Positions 1 through 6,513 are shown, counted from the stretch's first letter. The stretch: 11,790 nt of DNA from Massilia sp. UBA2604 (GCA_002339265.1 DDKG01000332.1:1-11790), one strand, 5' to 3'. Numbers and translations are program-made. The notes: generated by a model from the letters alone, not told the origin.

Positions 1-872
1 CCGAGCAGGTCGTCGGCGGGGCGCCGTTCAACGTGGCGCGCCACCTGGCCGCCTTCATGGCGCCGGTGCTCAGCATCACCCGCATCGGCGACGACAAGAG
101 CGGCCAGCTGGTGCGCGCCGAGTTCGAACGCTTCGCCATGAGCGAGGCCGGGCTGCAGATCGACCCGCTGGAAGAAACCGGCCGCGTGCTGGTCGAGCGC
201 GGCCCGCGCGGCCACCGCTTCACCATTTTGCCGAACCAGGCCTACGATTTCATCGACCGCGCCGCGGCCGTGGAGAGCGTGGAAGGCGTCGCCCCTGGCT
301 TCATCTATTTCGGCATGCTGGCCCAGCGCCATGAAGTCTCGCGCGGCGCGCTCAAGGCGGTGCTCGATGCCGGCGTGGCGCCACGCTTCCTCGACCTCAA
401 CCTGCGCGACGGCCAGTACGACGAACGCGGCGTCACCCGTTCGCTGCAGGCGGCGAACATCGTCAAGGTCAACGAAGAAGAATTGCAGGTGCTGTTCGGC
501 TGGTATTTCCAGATCAAGCCGGACGATCCGCCGCTGGCCGCCGACGAGGTGCATGCCTCGTGCCAGGCGCTATTGAAGATGTTCTCGCTCGACGCCCTGA
601 TCGTCACCCTGGGCCACCGCGGTTCGGTGTACTTCGACAGCGAGGGCCGGGTCCTGACCCAGCGCGATCATCCGGCTCCGCCCTTCGTGATCGATACGGT
701 GGGGGCGGGGGACGCCTTTGCGGCGATCTTCCTGCTGGGACGGATGCGAGACTGGCCGCTGGAAACCAGCTTGTCGCGCGCGAACGAATTCGCCGGCGCG
801 ATCTGCGCGATTCCCGGCGCGGTGCCGAGGGATATGGGGTTCTACGACAAGTGGATGACGCGCTGGCGCTGA
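1..872 (+). CDS. PfkB-family carbohydrate kinase (fructokinase-like), 5' end cut by window
   Basis: This is the C-terminal part of a ribokinase/PfkB-fold sugar kinase, which transfers phosphate from ATP to a sugar in the cytoplasm. The reading frame is open from base 3, so the gene starts before the window. A GTG at base 33 lies inside the conserved block GGAPFNVARHLA and is not the start. That block (the substrate-side glycine motif of fructokinase-like members) is followed by SITRIGDDKSG and, near the C terminus, by DTVGAGDAFAA, whose GAGD holds the catalytic base Asp (codon 711-713) and the anion hole. About 290 residues are visible, close to a full family length, so little is missing. The substrate cannot be read from sequence; fructose is the closest guess. 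It converges on bfr, with a REP-like hairpin between them. Confidence 0.88.
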   Translation, partial: EQVVGGAPFNVARHLAAFMAPVLSITRIGDDKSGQLVRAEFERFAMSEAGLQIDPLEETGRVLVERGPRGHRFTILPNQAYDFIDRAAAVESVEGVAPGFIYFGMLAQRHEVSRGALKAVLDAGVAPRFLDLNLRDGQYDERGVTRSLQAANIVKVNEEELQVLFGWYFQIKPDDPPLAADEVHASCQALLKMFSLDALIVTLGHRGSVYFDSEGRVLTQRDHPAPPFVIDTVGAGDAFAAIFLLGRMRDWPLETSLSRANEFAGAICAIPGAVPRDMGFYDKWMTRWR

Positions 873-898
873 CAACTTCCAGCCACGCCGGATGGGTC

Positions 899-918
899 GT
901 TCCCGCGGAGGCGGGAAC
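899..918. repeat. REP-like inverted repeat GTTCCCGC-GGAG-GCGGGAAC
   Basis: Perfect 8-bp arms (899-906 and 911-918) enclose a GGAG loop between two convergent genes. In another frame it encodes the VVPAEAGT-type string often seen as a spurious translation of dispersed intergenic repeats in proteobacteria, so I take it as one copy of a genome-wide repeat. It could also end transcription from both sides, although there is no T-tract after either arm. That it is dispersed is recalled knowledge; only one copy lies in this window. Confidence 0.6.
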
Positions 919-971
919 CTAAGTTACGACGAACAGCCAGCAGCGTTGGACGCACCACTGGTCTTTATACA

Positions 972-1442
972 TTACGACGCGATCTGGCTCTGCAGGTAGT
1001 TCTGGATGCCGACCTTGACGATCAGGTCGAGCTGGGTTTCCAGCCACTCGATGTGCTCTTCGGTGTCTTCCAGGATCATCAGGAACAGGTCGCGCGACAC
1101 GTAGTCGGCGGCCGCTTCCGAGGCGGCGATGCCTTCCTTGACGGTCACTTGCGCGGCGCGTTCCAGCTTCAGGTCGCATTCCAGCATTTCCTGAGTCGAT
1201 TCGCCGATCAGCAGCTTGTGCAGCGCCTGCAGGTTCGGCAGGCCGTCCAGCATCAGGATGCGGTCGATCAGCTTGTCGGCGTGCTTCATTTCGCCGATCG
1301 ATTCTTCGTACTCTTTCTTGCCCAGTTTTTCCAGGCCCCAGTGGCGGTACATGCGCGCATGCAGGAAATACTGATTAATTGCGGTGAGTTCATTGGTCAG
1401 CTGTGCGTTCAGCAGACGGAGAACGTTTTGATCGCCTTTCAT
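972..1442 (-). CDS. bfr: Bacterioferritin (haem-containing iron-storage ferritin)
   Basis: Predicted 156-aa bacterioferritin, the usual family length, which forms a 24-subunit cytoplasmic shell that oxidises Fe(II) and stores it as a ferric core. The N terminus ([19 protein letters not shown]), the HARMY and [13 protein letters not shown] blocks and the C-terminal NYLQSQI are diagnostic. Met52, the axial haem ligand at subunit dimer interfaces, is present. Of the di-iron ligands, Glu18, Glu51, His54, Glu94 and His130 are present, but the position of E. coli Glu127 is Thr (codon 1062-1064), followed by Glu128 and Glu129. The ATG at 1442 is chosen because an AGGGG Shine-Dalgarno lies just upstream (around 1448-1453) and the protein begins exactly like known Bfr. 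The upstream in-frame extension to 1559 is spurious. An extended -10 promoter lies 32 bases upstream. The gene is on the same strand as bfd but about 1.3 kb away, with unrelated DNA between. Confidence 0.96.
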   Translation of the reverse strand: MKGDQNVLRLLNAQLTNELTAINQYFLHARMYRHWGLEKLGKKEYEESIGEMKHADKLIDRILMLDGLPNLQALHKLLIGESTQEMLECDLKLERAAQVTVKEGIAASEAAADYVSRDLFLMILEDTEEHIEWLETQLDLIVKVGIQNYLQSQIAS

Positions 1443-1827
1443 ATGGTGCCCCTGATGATTTTGAATGGGCTCAATGATAGCAAACAAGCCGCTGGAATAT
1501 GCCCCCAAAAGGGAGAAAATTGGCGAAAAAAGCGCATTAAATCGAAGAAAAAGCCACAAAATGCGGCGTAATAAAAACCGTTCTCACTCCATAGTGAAAA
1601 CGATTATTGCTACCGCAGAAAAGCACGGAATTTGATGCTTCGCCGCGAAAGATGCGGTCACAATAATGTCCATGCCACATCCCTTTCTGGGCAAGGTCGC
1701 CAGGCCTGCCAGGTTGCGCAGTTTCCCATGGCAGGCACGCATCGACAGCTCGTCAATGCGCGGGCTACGGGGCGTCTCATCAGGCCTCGCCGCAAAGCTC
1801 AGCTCGGCCATTTTCGCAAGGACTCGA
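1443..1827. other. Non-coding or decayed stretch upstream of bfr, with two inverted repeats
   Basis: No convincing gene fits this 385-base stretch. A 75-codon minus-strand frame (1584-1811) has no clear ribosome site and no resemblance I recognise. Two structures stand out. One is GTTCTCAC-tccata-GTGAAAAC (1580-1601; 7 of 8 positions pair). The other is an 8-bp perfect repeat GCCTGCCA / TGGCAGGC (1704-1711 and 1729-1736) around a 17-base loop. On the minus strand the second lies about 90 bases downstream of the 1828-2244 gene and could be a transcript-end hairpin, but it has no U-tract. The first lies upstream of bfr and could be an operator. Composition is less GC-rich than the flanks. Confidence 0.4.
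1474..1482 (-). promoter_or_regulatory. Candidate extended -10 promoter of bfr
   Basis: On the minus strand the sequence TGCTATCAT fits an extended -10 (TGn plus TATCAT, 5 of 6 to TATAAT). It would place transcription start about 25 bases before the bfr ATG. No good -35 is seen at 16-18 bases, as is common for extended -10 promoters. The element overlaps AATGATA on the other strand, which resembles half a Fur box; the rest of that box is absent. Confidence 0.35.
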
Positions 1828-2244
1828 TCAGACCGAATCTTTTTGTACGAGTTGATAGATTGCAGTGTTCTGAATGTTGCGCTCTTTGAAAACGATCACC
1901 GGACCTCCCTCTTTCTGATTCTCCCAGTGTTCATCTGCGACCTTCTTGAATTGGCGACCGATCGTCTTGCGGGTATTCGGCGAGAGATCGATCCATTTAC
2001 CTTGAATTGCCTGGCGGTAGAGTTCCGTCGCCTTGAAGCTTTGGTCGTATTGCAGTCCAAGTGCATATTTGTGCATTTTGTGCACAGTTTCTTGAATCGC
2101 TTCCTCCGACAACTCATCGCCCGGCTTGCTATCGGCGGTGATTTCATCGTCGGACAACGATTTCTCACGAATCCTGCTAAGCAAGGTAATCAATAGCTCG
2201 GATTCGTAGGCAGTAATGGCCCGGGTGTCGATTTCGATTTTCAT
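1828..2244 (-). CDS. Hypothetical protein, possible DUF1413-like C-terminal region
   Basis: This is an unrecognised 138-aa soluble protein without signal peptide, membrane segment or cysteine cluster. The first half is acidic and looks helical. The C-terminal third (about residues 84-132) contains LSPNTRKTIGRQFKKV, then a glycine-rich turn, IVFKER and an AIYQLV end. This layout of polar helix, G-x-x-F-x-x-x-V, beta strand and closing tyrosine strand reminds me of DUF1413, but I hold that match loosely. The ATG at 2244 is preceded by only a weak purine stretch (AAAGA). Its GC content is clearly below that of neighbouring genes, by eye about half against roughly two thirds, and codon third positions are mixed. 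It lies between bfr and bfd with its own promoter-like sequence, suggesting an acquired cargo gene rather than an iron gene. No function is assigned. Confidence 0.65.
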   Translation of the reverse strand: MKIEIDTRAITAYESELLITLLSRIREKSLSDDEITADSKPGDELSEEAIQETVHKMHKYALGLQYDQSFKATELYRQAIQGKWIDLSPNTRKTIGRQFKKVADEHWENQKEGGPVIVFKERNIQNTAIYQLVQKDSV

Positions 2245-2273
2245 GATTCATCTTTCGGTTGGTAAGTGAGTTA

Positions 2274-2302
2274 AGCATAACCTGTTAACTCTATGTGCAC
2301 AA
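2274..2302 (-). promoter_or_regulatory. Candidate sigma-70 promoter of the 138-aa hypothetical gene, rich in palindromes
   Basis: On the minus strand TTGTGC (2297-2302) and TATGCT (2274-2279) are 17 bases apart, about 30 bases before the ATG at 2244. The region is unusually palindromic: GTTAAC (2284-2289), TGTGCACA (2294-2301), and outer arms CATAAC / GTTATG (2276-2281 and 2309-2314) that enclose both. A repressor could bind here, possibly the gene's own product. The match to consensus is moderate and the operator is inferred. Confidence 0.35.
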
Positions 2303-2374
2303 TAGGTTGTTATGGTTTTTCTGATGTTAGGTATCGTTAGCACAGATGTTGTTACTCGAGGTTGGTACGTCGGC

Positions 2375-2559
2375 GGCGCGCACGTGCGCCTACAGCTTGC
2401 TGGAGTCGAAGGGCTTGACCGGGTAGTCGTCGGCGCCGGCGTCGCGTCTTAGGTCGCGCGCAGGCCGTGCAGCACGGACAAGATCAGGCCTTCCTGGCGC
2501 GTGCGTTCGCGGATGGCAGCGGCCGGCATGGCGGCGTCTTCGACCAGCAGGATGGTCAT
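2375..2559 (-). pseudogene. Relic of a response-regulator receiver domain
   Basis: From ATG 2559 the minus strand reads MTILLVEDAAMPAAAIRER, a typical receiver beginning with the acidic pocket, and stops at TAA (2449-2451) after 36 codons. In another frame just before this stop and beyond it come RDAGADDYPVKPFDSSKL, a stop at 2390-2392, then AHVRA. These match the end of a receiver (GADDY-x-VKPF-x-x-x-EL-L-A-x-VRA) including the conserved lysine. About 50-60 residues that should lie between, including the phospho-acceptor Asp, are missing. So the gene carries an internal deletion, a frameshift and an in-frame stop where family members have Leu. No output domain follows. It is on the same strand as bfd, downstream of the bfd terminator. 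Confidence 0.65.
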
Positions 2560-2647
2560 GGAAAGGTTCGGGAGTCGTTAACTGGCAGTATTGCGCGGCC
2601 AGTATGGCGGGCGCCGGTTAACAGCTTTTTAACGCCGGGGACGGGCG

Positions 2648-2673
2648 AAAAAAAGCCCCGCGCAGGACGGGGC
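2648..2673 (-). terminator. Rho-independent terminator of bfd
   Basis: Read on the minus strand, GCCCCG (2668-2673) pairs with CGGGGC (2655-2660) around a 7-base loop, followed at once by seven T (2648-2654). It lies 35 bases past the bfd stop and is the only textbook intrinsic terminator I see in the window. Confidence 0.88.
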
Positions 2674-2708
2674 AGGAGAGATTCAAGAGAGATTCAGGAG
2701 AGGACGAT

Positions 2709-2918
2709 TCAGGCCGCTTGCGGGATGCGGCGCACTTCGGTGATCGTGGTCTTGCTGTCGATGTGTTCGTGCAGGACTTCGCGCGCATAGCTGACGCATT
2801 TGCCACACATGGTGCCGACGCCCAGTTCCTTGCGCAGCTCTGCTATCGAGGAGATGCCCAAATCTGCCGCCTGGCGGATTTCACGGTCGGAGATGTTGTT
2901 GCAGACACAGACGATCAT
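2709..2918 (-). CDS. bfd: Bacterioferritin-associated ferredoxin
   Basis: This 69-aa protein carries a [2Fe-2S] cluster and, in characterised homologues, docks on bacterioferritin to pass electrons to its haem, reducing the ferric core so iron is released. The four cluster ligands show the Bfd spacing: Cys4 and Cys6 in MIVCVCNNISD, Cys38 and Cys41 in MCGKCVSYAREVL. The ISDREIRQA helix also matches the E. coli protein. The ATG at 2918 has AAGGG (2927-2931) 8 bases upstream. A Fur-box-like site lies about 30-45 bases before the start, and an intrinsic terminator follows the stop, so it is probably a monocistronic, iron-repressed transcript. Unlike many genomes where bfd adjoins bfr, here they are separated by about 1.3 kb. 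Confidence 0.95.
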   Translation of the reverse strand: MIVCVCNNISDREIRQAADLGISSIAELRKELGVGTMCGKCVSYAREVLHEHIDSKTTITEVRRIPQAA

Positions 2919-2945
2919 CGAAACTACCCTTGCTGTTTATGCTAC

Positions 2946-2964
2946 AAAAATGCGAATCATTCTC
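2946..2964 (+). promoter_or_regulatory. Fur box, bfd side
   Basis: The 19 bases match the classical Fur consensus GATAATGATAATCATTATC at 14 of 19 positions, with the AATCATT core intact. The site is 28 bases upstream of the bfd start, where bound Fe-Fur would overlap the promoter. Binding is inferred from sequence. Confidence 0.75.
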
Positions 2965-3064
2965 ATTTGCGTTGCTATTTTCTGTAAACCCGGCCGCTAA
3001 AGCAAGCGAATTCTTCATATCTTCTGCACTTTTTTTGTGCTTTTCGTCCAGGCAATGACAAGCT

Positions 3065-3087
3065 GCAAATAGTAATAGTTCGCATTT
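3065..3087 (-). promoter_or_regulatory. Second Fur-box-like site, feoA side
   Basis: Read on the minus strand, these 23 bases match the 23 bases at 2948-2970 (plus strand) at 18 positions, sharing AAATGCGAA at one end and ATTTGC at the other. The match to the general Fur consensus is weaker (about 10 of 19). It lies 66 bases before the feoA ATG, next to a TATGAT (3093-3098) that could be the feo -10. It is a probable Fur operator for feoABC. Confidence 0.55.
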
Positions 3088-3153
3088 AGGTTTATGATGT
3101 CGGCATCATTCCTGTCGCTGTCTCATAAGCGCAACAACCATTTGGAAGCTGCC

Positions 3154-3408
3154 ATGACCCTAGCCCCCTCCCTGTCCACACTCGACTCGCTGAAAGCGGG
3201 CCAGAGTGCCACCGTAGTCCAGCTGGCGCCGCATGCGCAGGGCGGCATCGACGTCCAACGCCGCCTGATGGAACTGGGCTTCGTGCCGGGCGAGCGCATT
3301 CGCGTGCTCAAGCGCGTGCTGGGTGGACCGCTGGCGGTCAAGGTCGGCGAATCGACGTTCGCCCTGCGCCGCTTCGAAGCGGCGCTGGTCTCGATCAAGG
3401 TGGATTGA
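3154..3408 (+). CDS. feoA: Ferrous iron transport protein A
   Basis: 84-aa FeoA, a small cytoplasmic SH3-like beta-barrel protein that works with the FeoB transporter. Diagnostic parts are an N-terminal stretch LDSLKAGQSATVVQL, then RRLMELGFVPGERIRVLKR and GPLAVKVGESTFALRR, the usual FeoA core. I chose ATG 3154 because GGAAG (3144-3148) sits 5 bases before it and the length then matches the family. The in-frame ATG at 3094 would add 20 residues foreign to FeoA and overlaps the likely promoter. feoB starts 4 bases after the stop, so the two are translated from one message. Control is probably by Fur through the upstream site. Confidence 0.93.
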   Translation: MTLAPSLSTLDSLKAGQSATVVQLAPHAQGGIDVQRRLMELGFVPGERIRVLKRVLGGPLAVKVGESTFALRRFEAALVSIKVD

Positions 3409-3412
3409 ACGC

Positions 3413-5293
3413 ATGGGAGTCATGGAACAACAAGTGGGTGCTCGCACCCCATTGGTCGCACTGTTGGGCAACCCCAATTGCGGCAAGACCGCGCTCTTCA
3501 ACCGTCTCACCGGCTCGCGCCAGAAGGTCGCGAACTACGCCGGCGTCACCATCGAGCGCAAGGAAGGCAGCTTCAAGTCGCCGTCCGGCCGCGCCTTCCG
3601 CGTGCTCGACCTGCCAGGCGCCTACAGCTTGAACGCGCAGACGCCGGACGAAGGCATCACCCGTGACGTGGTGGCCGGCCTGCGCGCAGGCGAAGCCGCG
3701 CCGGACGCCGTGCTGTGCGTGGTCAACGCGACCAACCTGCGCCTGAACCTGCGCCTGGTGCTGGAACTCAAGCGCCTCGGACTGCCGATGGTGCTGATCC
3801 TGAACATGGTCGACGTCGCGAAAAAGCGCGGCATCGAGATCGACACCGCGAAGCTGTCGCAGGAACTGGGCATGCCGGTGGTGGAAACCGTCGCCATCCA
3901 GTCGGGCGGCGAACAGGCGCTGCTGGCCGAGCTGGATCGCATGCGCTTCGATGCGCCGGTCAAGGCCAATCCGCTGTCGGCGATCGACGCGGTGCCGGTC
4001 GAAGAGACCCAGCGCGAGGTGCGCCGCATCCTGGCCGCCGCCGTCTCCACCGCGAAGGACACCGGCAACCTGACCGAGAAGATCGACCACATCGTGATGC
4101 ATCCGGTCGCGGGACCGATCATCCTGGCCGCGCTGATGTTCCTGATCTTCCAGGCCGTGTTCAGCTGGGCCGGCACGCCGATGGACCTGATCGAGGCCGG
4201 CGTCGGCGCCCTGGGCGAAGCGGTCGGTTCGGTGCTGGGCGAAGGCATCCTGCACAGCCTGATCGTGGACGGCATCATCGCCGGCGTCGGCAGCGTGCTG
4301 GTGTTCCTGCCGCAGATCATTATTCTGTTCTTCTTCATCCTGCTGCTCGAAGACGTCGGCTACCTGCCGCGCGCAGCCTTCCTGCTGGACCGCATCATGG
4401 GCAGCGTCGGCCTGTCGGGCCGCGCCTTCCTGCCGCTGTTGTCCTCGTTCGCCTGCGCGATCCCCGGCGTGATGGCCGCGCGCACGATCCAGAATCCGCG
4501 CGACCGCCTGGTGACGATCATGATCGCGCCCTTGATGACCTGTTCGGCGCGCCTGCCGGTATATGCGCTGTTGATCGCGGCCTTCATCCCCGACCAGACC
4601 GTGGCCGGCATCCTCAACCTGCAGGGCCTGGTGCTGTTCATCCTGTACATGGCCGGCATCCTGTCGGCGATGGCGGTGGCCTGGTTCATGAAGCGCCGCA
4701 GCACCTACCAGCAGCATGCGCTGATGCTCGAACTGCCGGCGTATCACTGGCCGCAACTGAGCGCGCTGGCCTCGGGCCTGTGGGAGCGCACCAAGATCTT
4801 CCTGATGCGGGTCGGCACCCTGATCCTGACCATGATGGTCCTGCTCTGGCTGCTGTCGAGTTTCCCGGGTGCGCCGGAAGGCGCCACCGAGCCGCCGATC
4901 TACTACAGCGTGGCCGGCATGATCGGTCGCGCGCTGGAAGTGATCCTGGCGCCGATCGGCTTCAATTGGCAGATCGCGATCGCGCTGGTGCCGGGCATGG
5001 CCGCGCGCGAAGTGGCGGTCGGCGCGCTGGGCACCGTGTACGCGCTGTCGGGCGGGGACGAAGTCGGCGACACCCTGGCGCCGCTGATCGCGCAATCGTG
5101 GTCGCTGGCCACTGGCCTCGCGCTGCTGGCCTGGTATGTCTATGCGCCGCACTGCCTGCCGACGCTGGCCACCGTGGCCCGCGAAACCGGCAGCCGCAAG
5201 TACGCCTGGATCATGGCCGGCTATATGTTCGCGCTGGCCTACGTGGCGGCCTTCATCGTCTACCGCGTCACCCTCGCCATCACCGGAGCGTAA
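3413..5293 (+). CDS. feoB: Ferrous iron transporter FeoB (GTPase permease)
   Basis: 626-aa inner-membrane Fe(II) transporter with a cytoplasmic G domain. G1 is GNPNCGKT (residues 19-26), the switch I threonine lies in NYAGVT (41-46), G3 is DLPG (66-69) and G4 is NMVD (131-134). A helical linker follows, then hydrophobic segments from about residue 230 to the end, including both Gate regions. The conserved membrane cysteines Cys348 (FACAIPG) and Cys377 (TCSARLPVY) are present. It is shorter than E. coli FeoB (773 aa) at the C terminus, which I take as a lineage form rather than a truncation. ATG 3413 follows AAGGTGG (3397-3403); ATG 3422 is an alternative with poor spacing. The much longer open frame upstream overlaps feoA and is not real. 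It is the middle gene of the feo operon. Confidence 0.96.
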   Translation: MGVMEQQVGARTPLVALLGNPNCGKTALFNRLTGSRQKVANYAGVTIERKEGSFKSPSGRAFRVLDLPGAYSLNAQTPDEGITRDVVAGLRAGEAAPDAVLCVVNATNLRLNLRLVLELKRLGLPMVLILNMVDVAKKRGIEIDTAKLSQELGMPVVETVAIQSGGEQALLAELDRMRFDAPVKANPLSAIDAVPVEETQREVRRILAAAVSTAKDTGNLTEKIDHIVMHPVAGPIILAALMFLIFQAVFSWAGTPMDLIEAGVGALGEAVGSVLGEGILHSLIVDGIIAGVGSVLVFLPQIIILFFFILLLEDVGYLPRAAFLLDRIMGSVGLSGRAFLPLLSSFACAIPGVMAARTIQNPRDRLVTIMIAPLMTCSARLPVYALLIAAFIPDQTVAGILNLQGLVLFILYMAGILSAMAVAWFMKRRSTYQQHALMLELPAYHWPQLSALASGLWERTKIFLMRVGTLILTMMVLLWLLSSFPGAPEGATEPPIYYSVAGMIGRALEVILAPIGFNWQIAIALVPGMAAREVAVGALGTVYALSGGDEVGDTLAPLIAQSWSLATGLALLAWYVYAPHCLPTLATVARETGSRKYAWIMAGYMFALAYVAAFIVYRVTLAITGA

Positions 5294-5296
5294 ATC

Positions 5297-5548
5297 ATGC
5301 AGGAACTGGCCGTCATCGTCATCGTGCTTGCCTCGGCGCTGTACCTGGGCGCGAAATACATGTCGGCCGGCCTGCGCGCGCGCCTGGTCATGCACCTGAC
5401 CCGGGGCGGCCGCAAGTCGGTCCTGGCCCGCTGGCTGGACAAGTCCGGCGGCGGCGGTTGCGGCGGCGGCAGCTGCGGCAGCGGCTGCGCACCCAAGCAA
5501 CCGGACCCGCCAGGCAAGCACCGCGTGATCAAGCTGCACCAGCGCTGA
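5297..5548 (+). CDS. Small Cys-rich membrane protein of the feo operon (FeoC position)
   Basis: 83-aa protein starting 3 bases after the feoB stop, with GGAG (5285-5288) 8 bases before its ATG, so it is co-translated with feoB. Residues 4-19 form one hydrophobic helix, followed by a basic stretch and a glycine-rich tail with Cys55, Cys60 and Cys64 (CGGGSCGSGC), then a basic C terminus. It resembles the FeoB-associated Cys-rich proteins and DUF6587-type proteins that replace FeoC in many proteobacteria. It has none of the winged-helix features of enteric FeoC. The cysteines could bind Fe(II) or an Fe-S cluster near the FeoB pore or sense iron or redox state; this is inference. Confidence 0.75.
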   Translation: MQELAVIVIVLASALYLGAKYMSAGLRARLVMHLTRGGRKSVLARWLDKSGGGGCGGGSCGSGCAPKQPDPPGKHRVIKLHQR

Positions 5549-5564
5549 ACATCGGCGCCGCCAT

Positions 5565-6437
5565 TCAATTCTCCAGCGCCTGGATCAGGCGCTGCGCATC
5601 GCGCGGCGCATGCACCTTGATGTCGTTGTCGAAGTAGCAGTAGACGTCGCGCGTGGCGCGCTTGCGCGGCGCCTTGCTCGAGACCAGGCGGGCGTCCTTC
5701 GGCTGCCCCCCTTCGCGCCAGGCGCGAATCTTCCTTGCCCAGCGCGCGATGGCGTCGTCGTCGTAGCCGCTGGCGTACAGTTCCGTGTCGCCATGCAAGC
5801 GCAAGTACATGAAGTCGGCCGTCACGTCTTCGATCTGCGGCCATTTGCCGGCGGTGTCGGCCACCACCAGCGCCACCCTGTACTTGCGCAGCAGGGCGAT
5901 GAAGGCGGGATCCTCGAAGCTTTCGTGGCGAATCTCGACCGCGTGGCGCAGGCGTCTCTTCGGTCCCGGATCGAGCATGGTCCGGCCTTTCATGCGCGCC
6001 TCGTGGCCCCTGGCCAGTTCCGCCGCGGCGTGGGTGTCGTGCGGCAGCAGCGCGAGAAAGGCTTCGAAGCGCTCCGCGTCGAACGCGAAATTGGGCGGGA
6101 ACTGCCACAGCATCGGGCCCAGCTTTTCGCGCAGTTCGAACACGCCCGAGGCCAGCACATTGGCCAATGGTTTTTCGACGTCGCGCAGGCGCAGCATGTG
6201 GGTGATGAAGCGGTTGCCCTTGACCGCGAACACGAAGCCGGGCGGCGTGGCCTCGTACCAGGCGGCATAGCTTGCAGGCTTCTGCAGTGCGTAGAACGAG
6301 CCGTTGATCTCGATGCTCGGCAGCTGGCCGGATGCGTATTCGAGCTCGCGGCGCTGGGCCAGGCCGGCCGGATAGAACTTGCCGCGCCACGGTACGTAGC
6401 GCCAGCCCGAGATGCCGATGTAGGTCGATCCGCTCAT
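5565..6437 (-). CDS. DUF72 (YecE-like) family protein
   Basis: 290-aa soluble protein of the DUF72 family, a TIM-barrel-like fold of unknown biochemical function. Family blocks occur in order: YIGISGWRY and FYP near the N terminus, EINGSFY, the FVFAVKGNRFITH strand, LGPMLWQFPPNF, the AVEIRHESF acidic strand, VVADTAGKWP, FMYLRLHG, and finally YCYFDNDIKVHAPRDA. All conserved polar residues I associate with the family look intact. I use ATG 6437 (MSGSTYIGISG); a GTG three codons further upstream is possible, and neither has a strong ribosome site. It ends 16 bases from the feo operon end, convergent, and no terminator is seen between them. There is no evidence that it has an iron role. Confidence 0.9.
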   Translation of the reverse strand: MSGSTYIGISGWRYVPWRGKFYPAGLAQRRELEYASGQLPSIEINGSFYALQKPASYAAWYEATPPGFVFAVKGNRFITHMLRLRDVEKPLANVLASGVFELREKLGPMLWQFPPNFAFDAERFEAFLALLPHDTHAAAELARGHEARMKGRTMLDPGPKRRLRHAVEIRHESFEDPAFIALLRKYRVALVVADTAGKWPQIEDVTADFMYLRLHGDTELYASGYDDDAIARWARKIRAWREGGQPKDARLVSSKAPRKRATRDVYCYFDNDIKVHAPRDAQRLIQALEN

Positions 6438-6513
6438 GCCTGCCACGATACACGGCGTGCCTGCGCGCGGTCGTGCGCTGGCGCACCCAGCTGGACCCGA
6501 CGCCGACGCCCTT

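Noticed and set aside
1471..1489. Fur box at the bfr promoter
   Set aside because: Only about 9 of 19 positions match, confined to one half (AATGATA). Too weak to call against the clear site at 2946.
1584..1811. Minus-strand 75-codon frame downstream of the 138-aa gene
   Set aside because: There is no ribosome site, no family resemblance, mixed codon use, and it contains the inverted repeat at 1704-1736. Treated as non-coding.
1666..2196. Plus-strand 176-codon frame
   Set aside because: It lies antisense to the 138-aa hypothetical gene and its predicted protein shows no domain; the minus-strand gene has promoter, start and a coherent soluble protein.
2378..2389. 12-bp palindrome GCGCACGTGCGC as a terminator or operator
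   Set aside because: It has no T-tract and falls inside the coding remnant of the receiver relic (AHVRA), so chance in GC-rich DNA is enough.
3094..3153. Upstream ATG for feoA
   Set aside because: It would add 20 residues not found in FeoA and lies in the promoter/Fur region; ATG 3154 has its own Shine-Dalgarno.
3395..5539. Minus-strand 714-codon open frame across feoA-feoB
   Set aside because: It is an antisense shadow of feoB in GC-rich DNA, rich in Gln, Arg, His and Ala with no domain, while feoB on the other strand is unmistakable.
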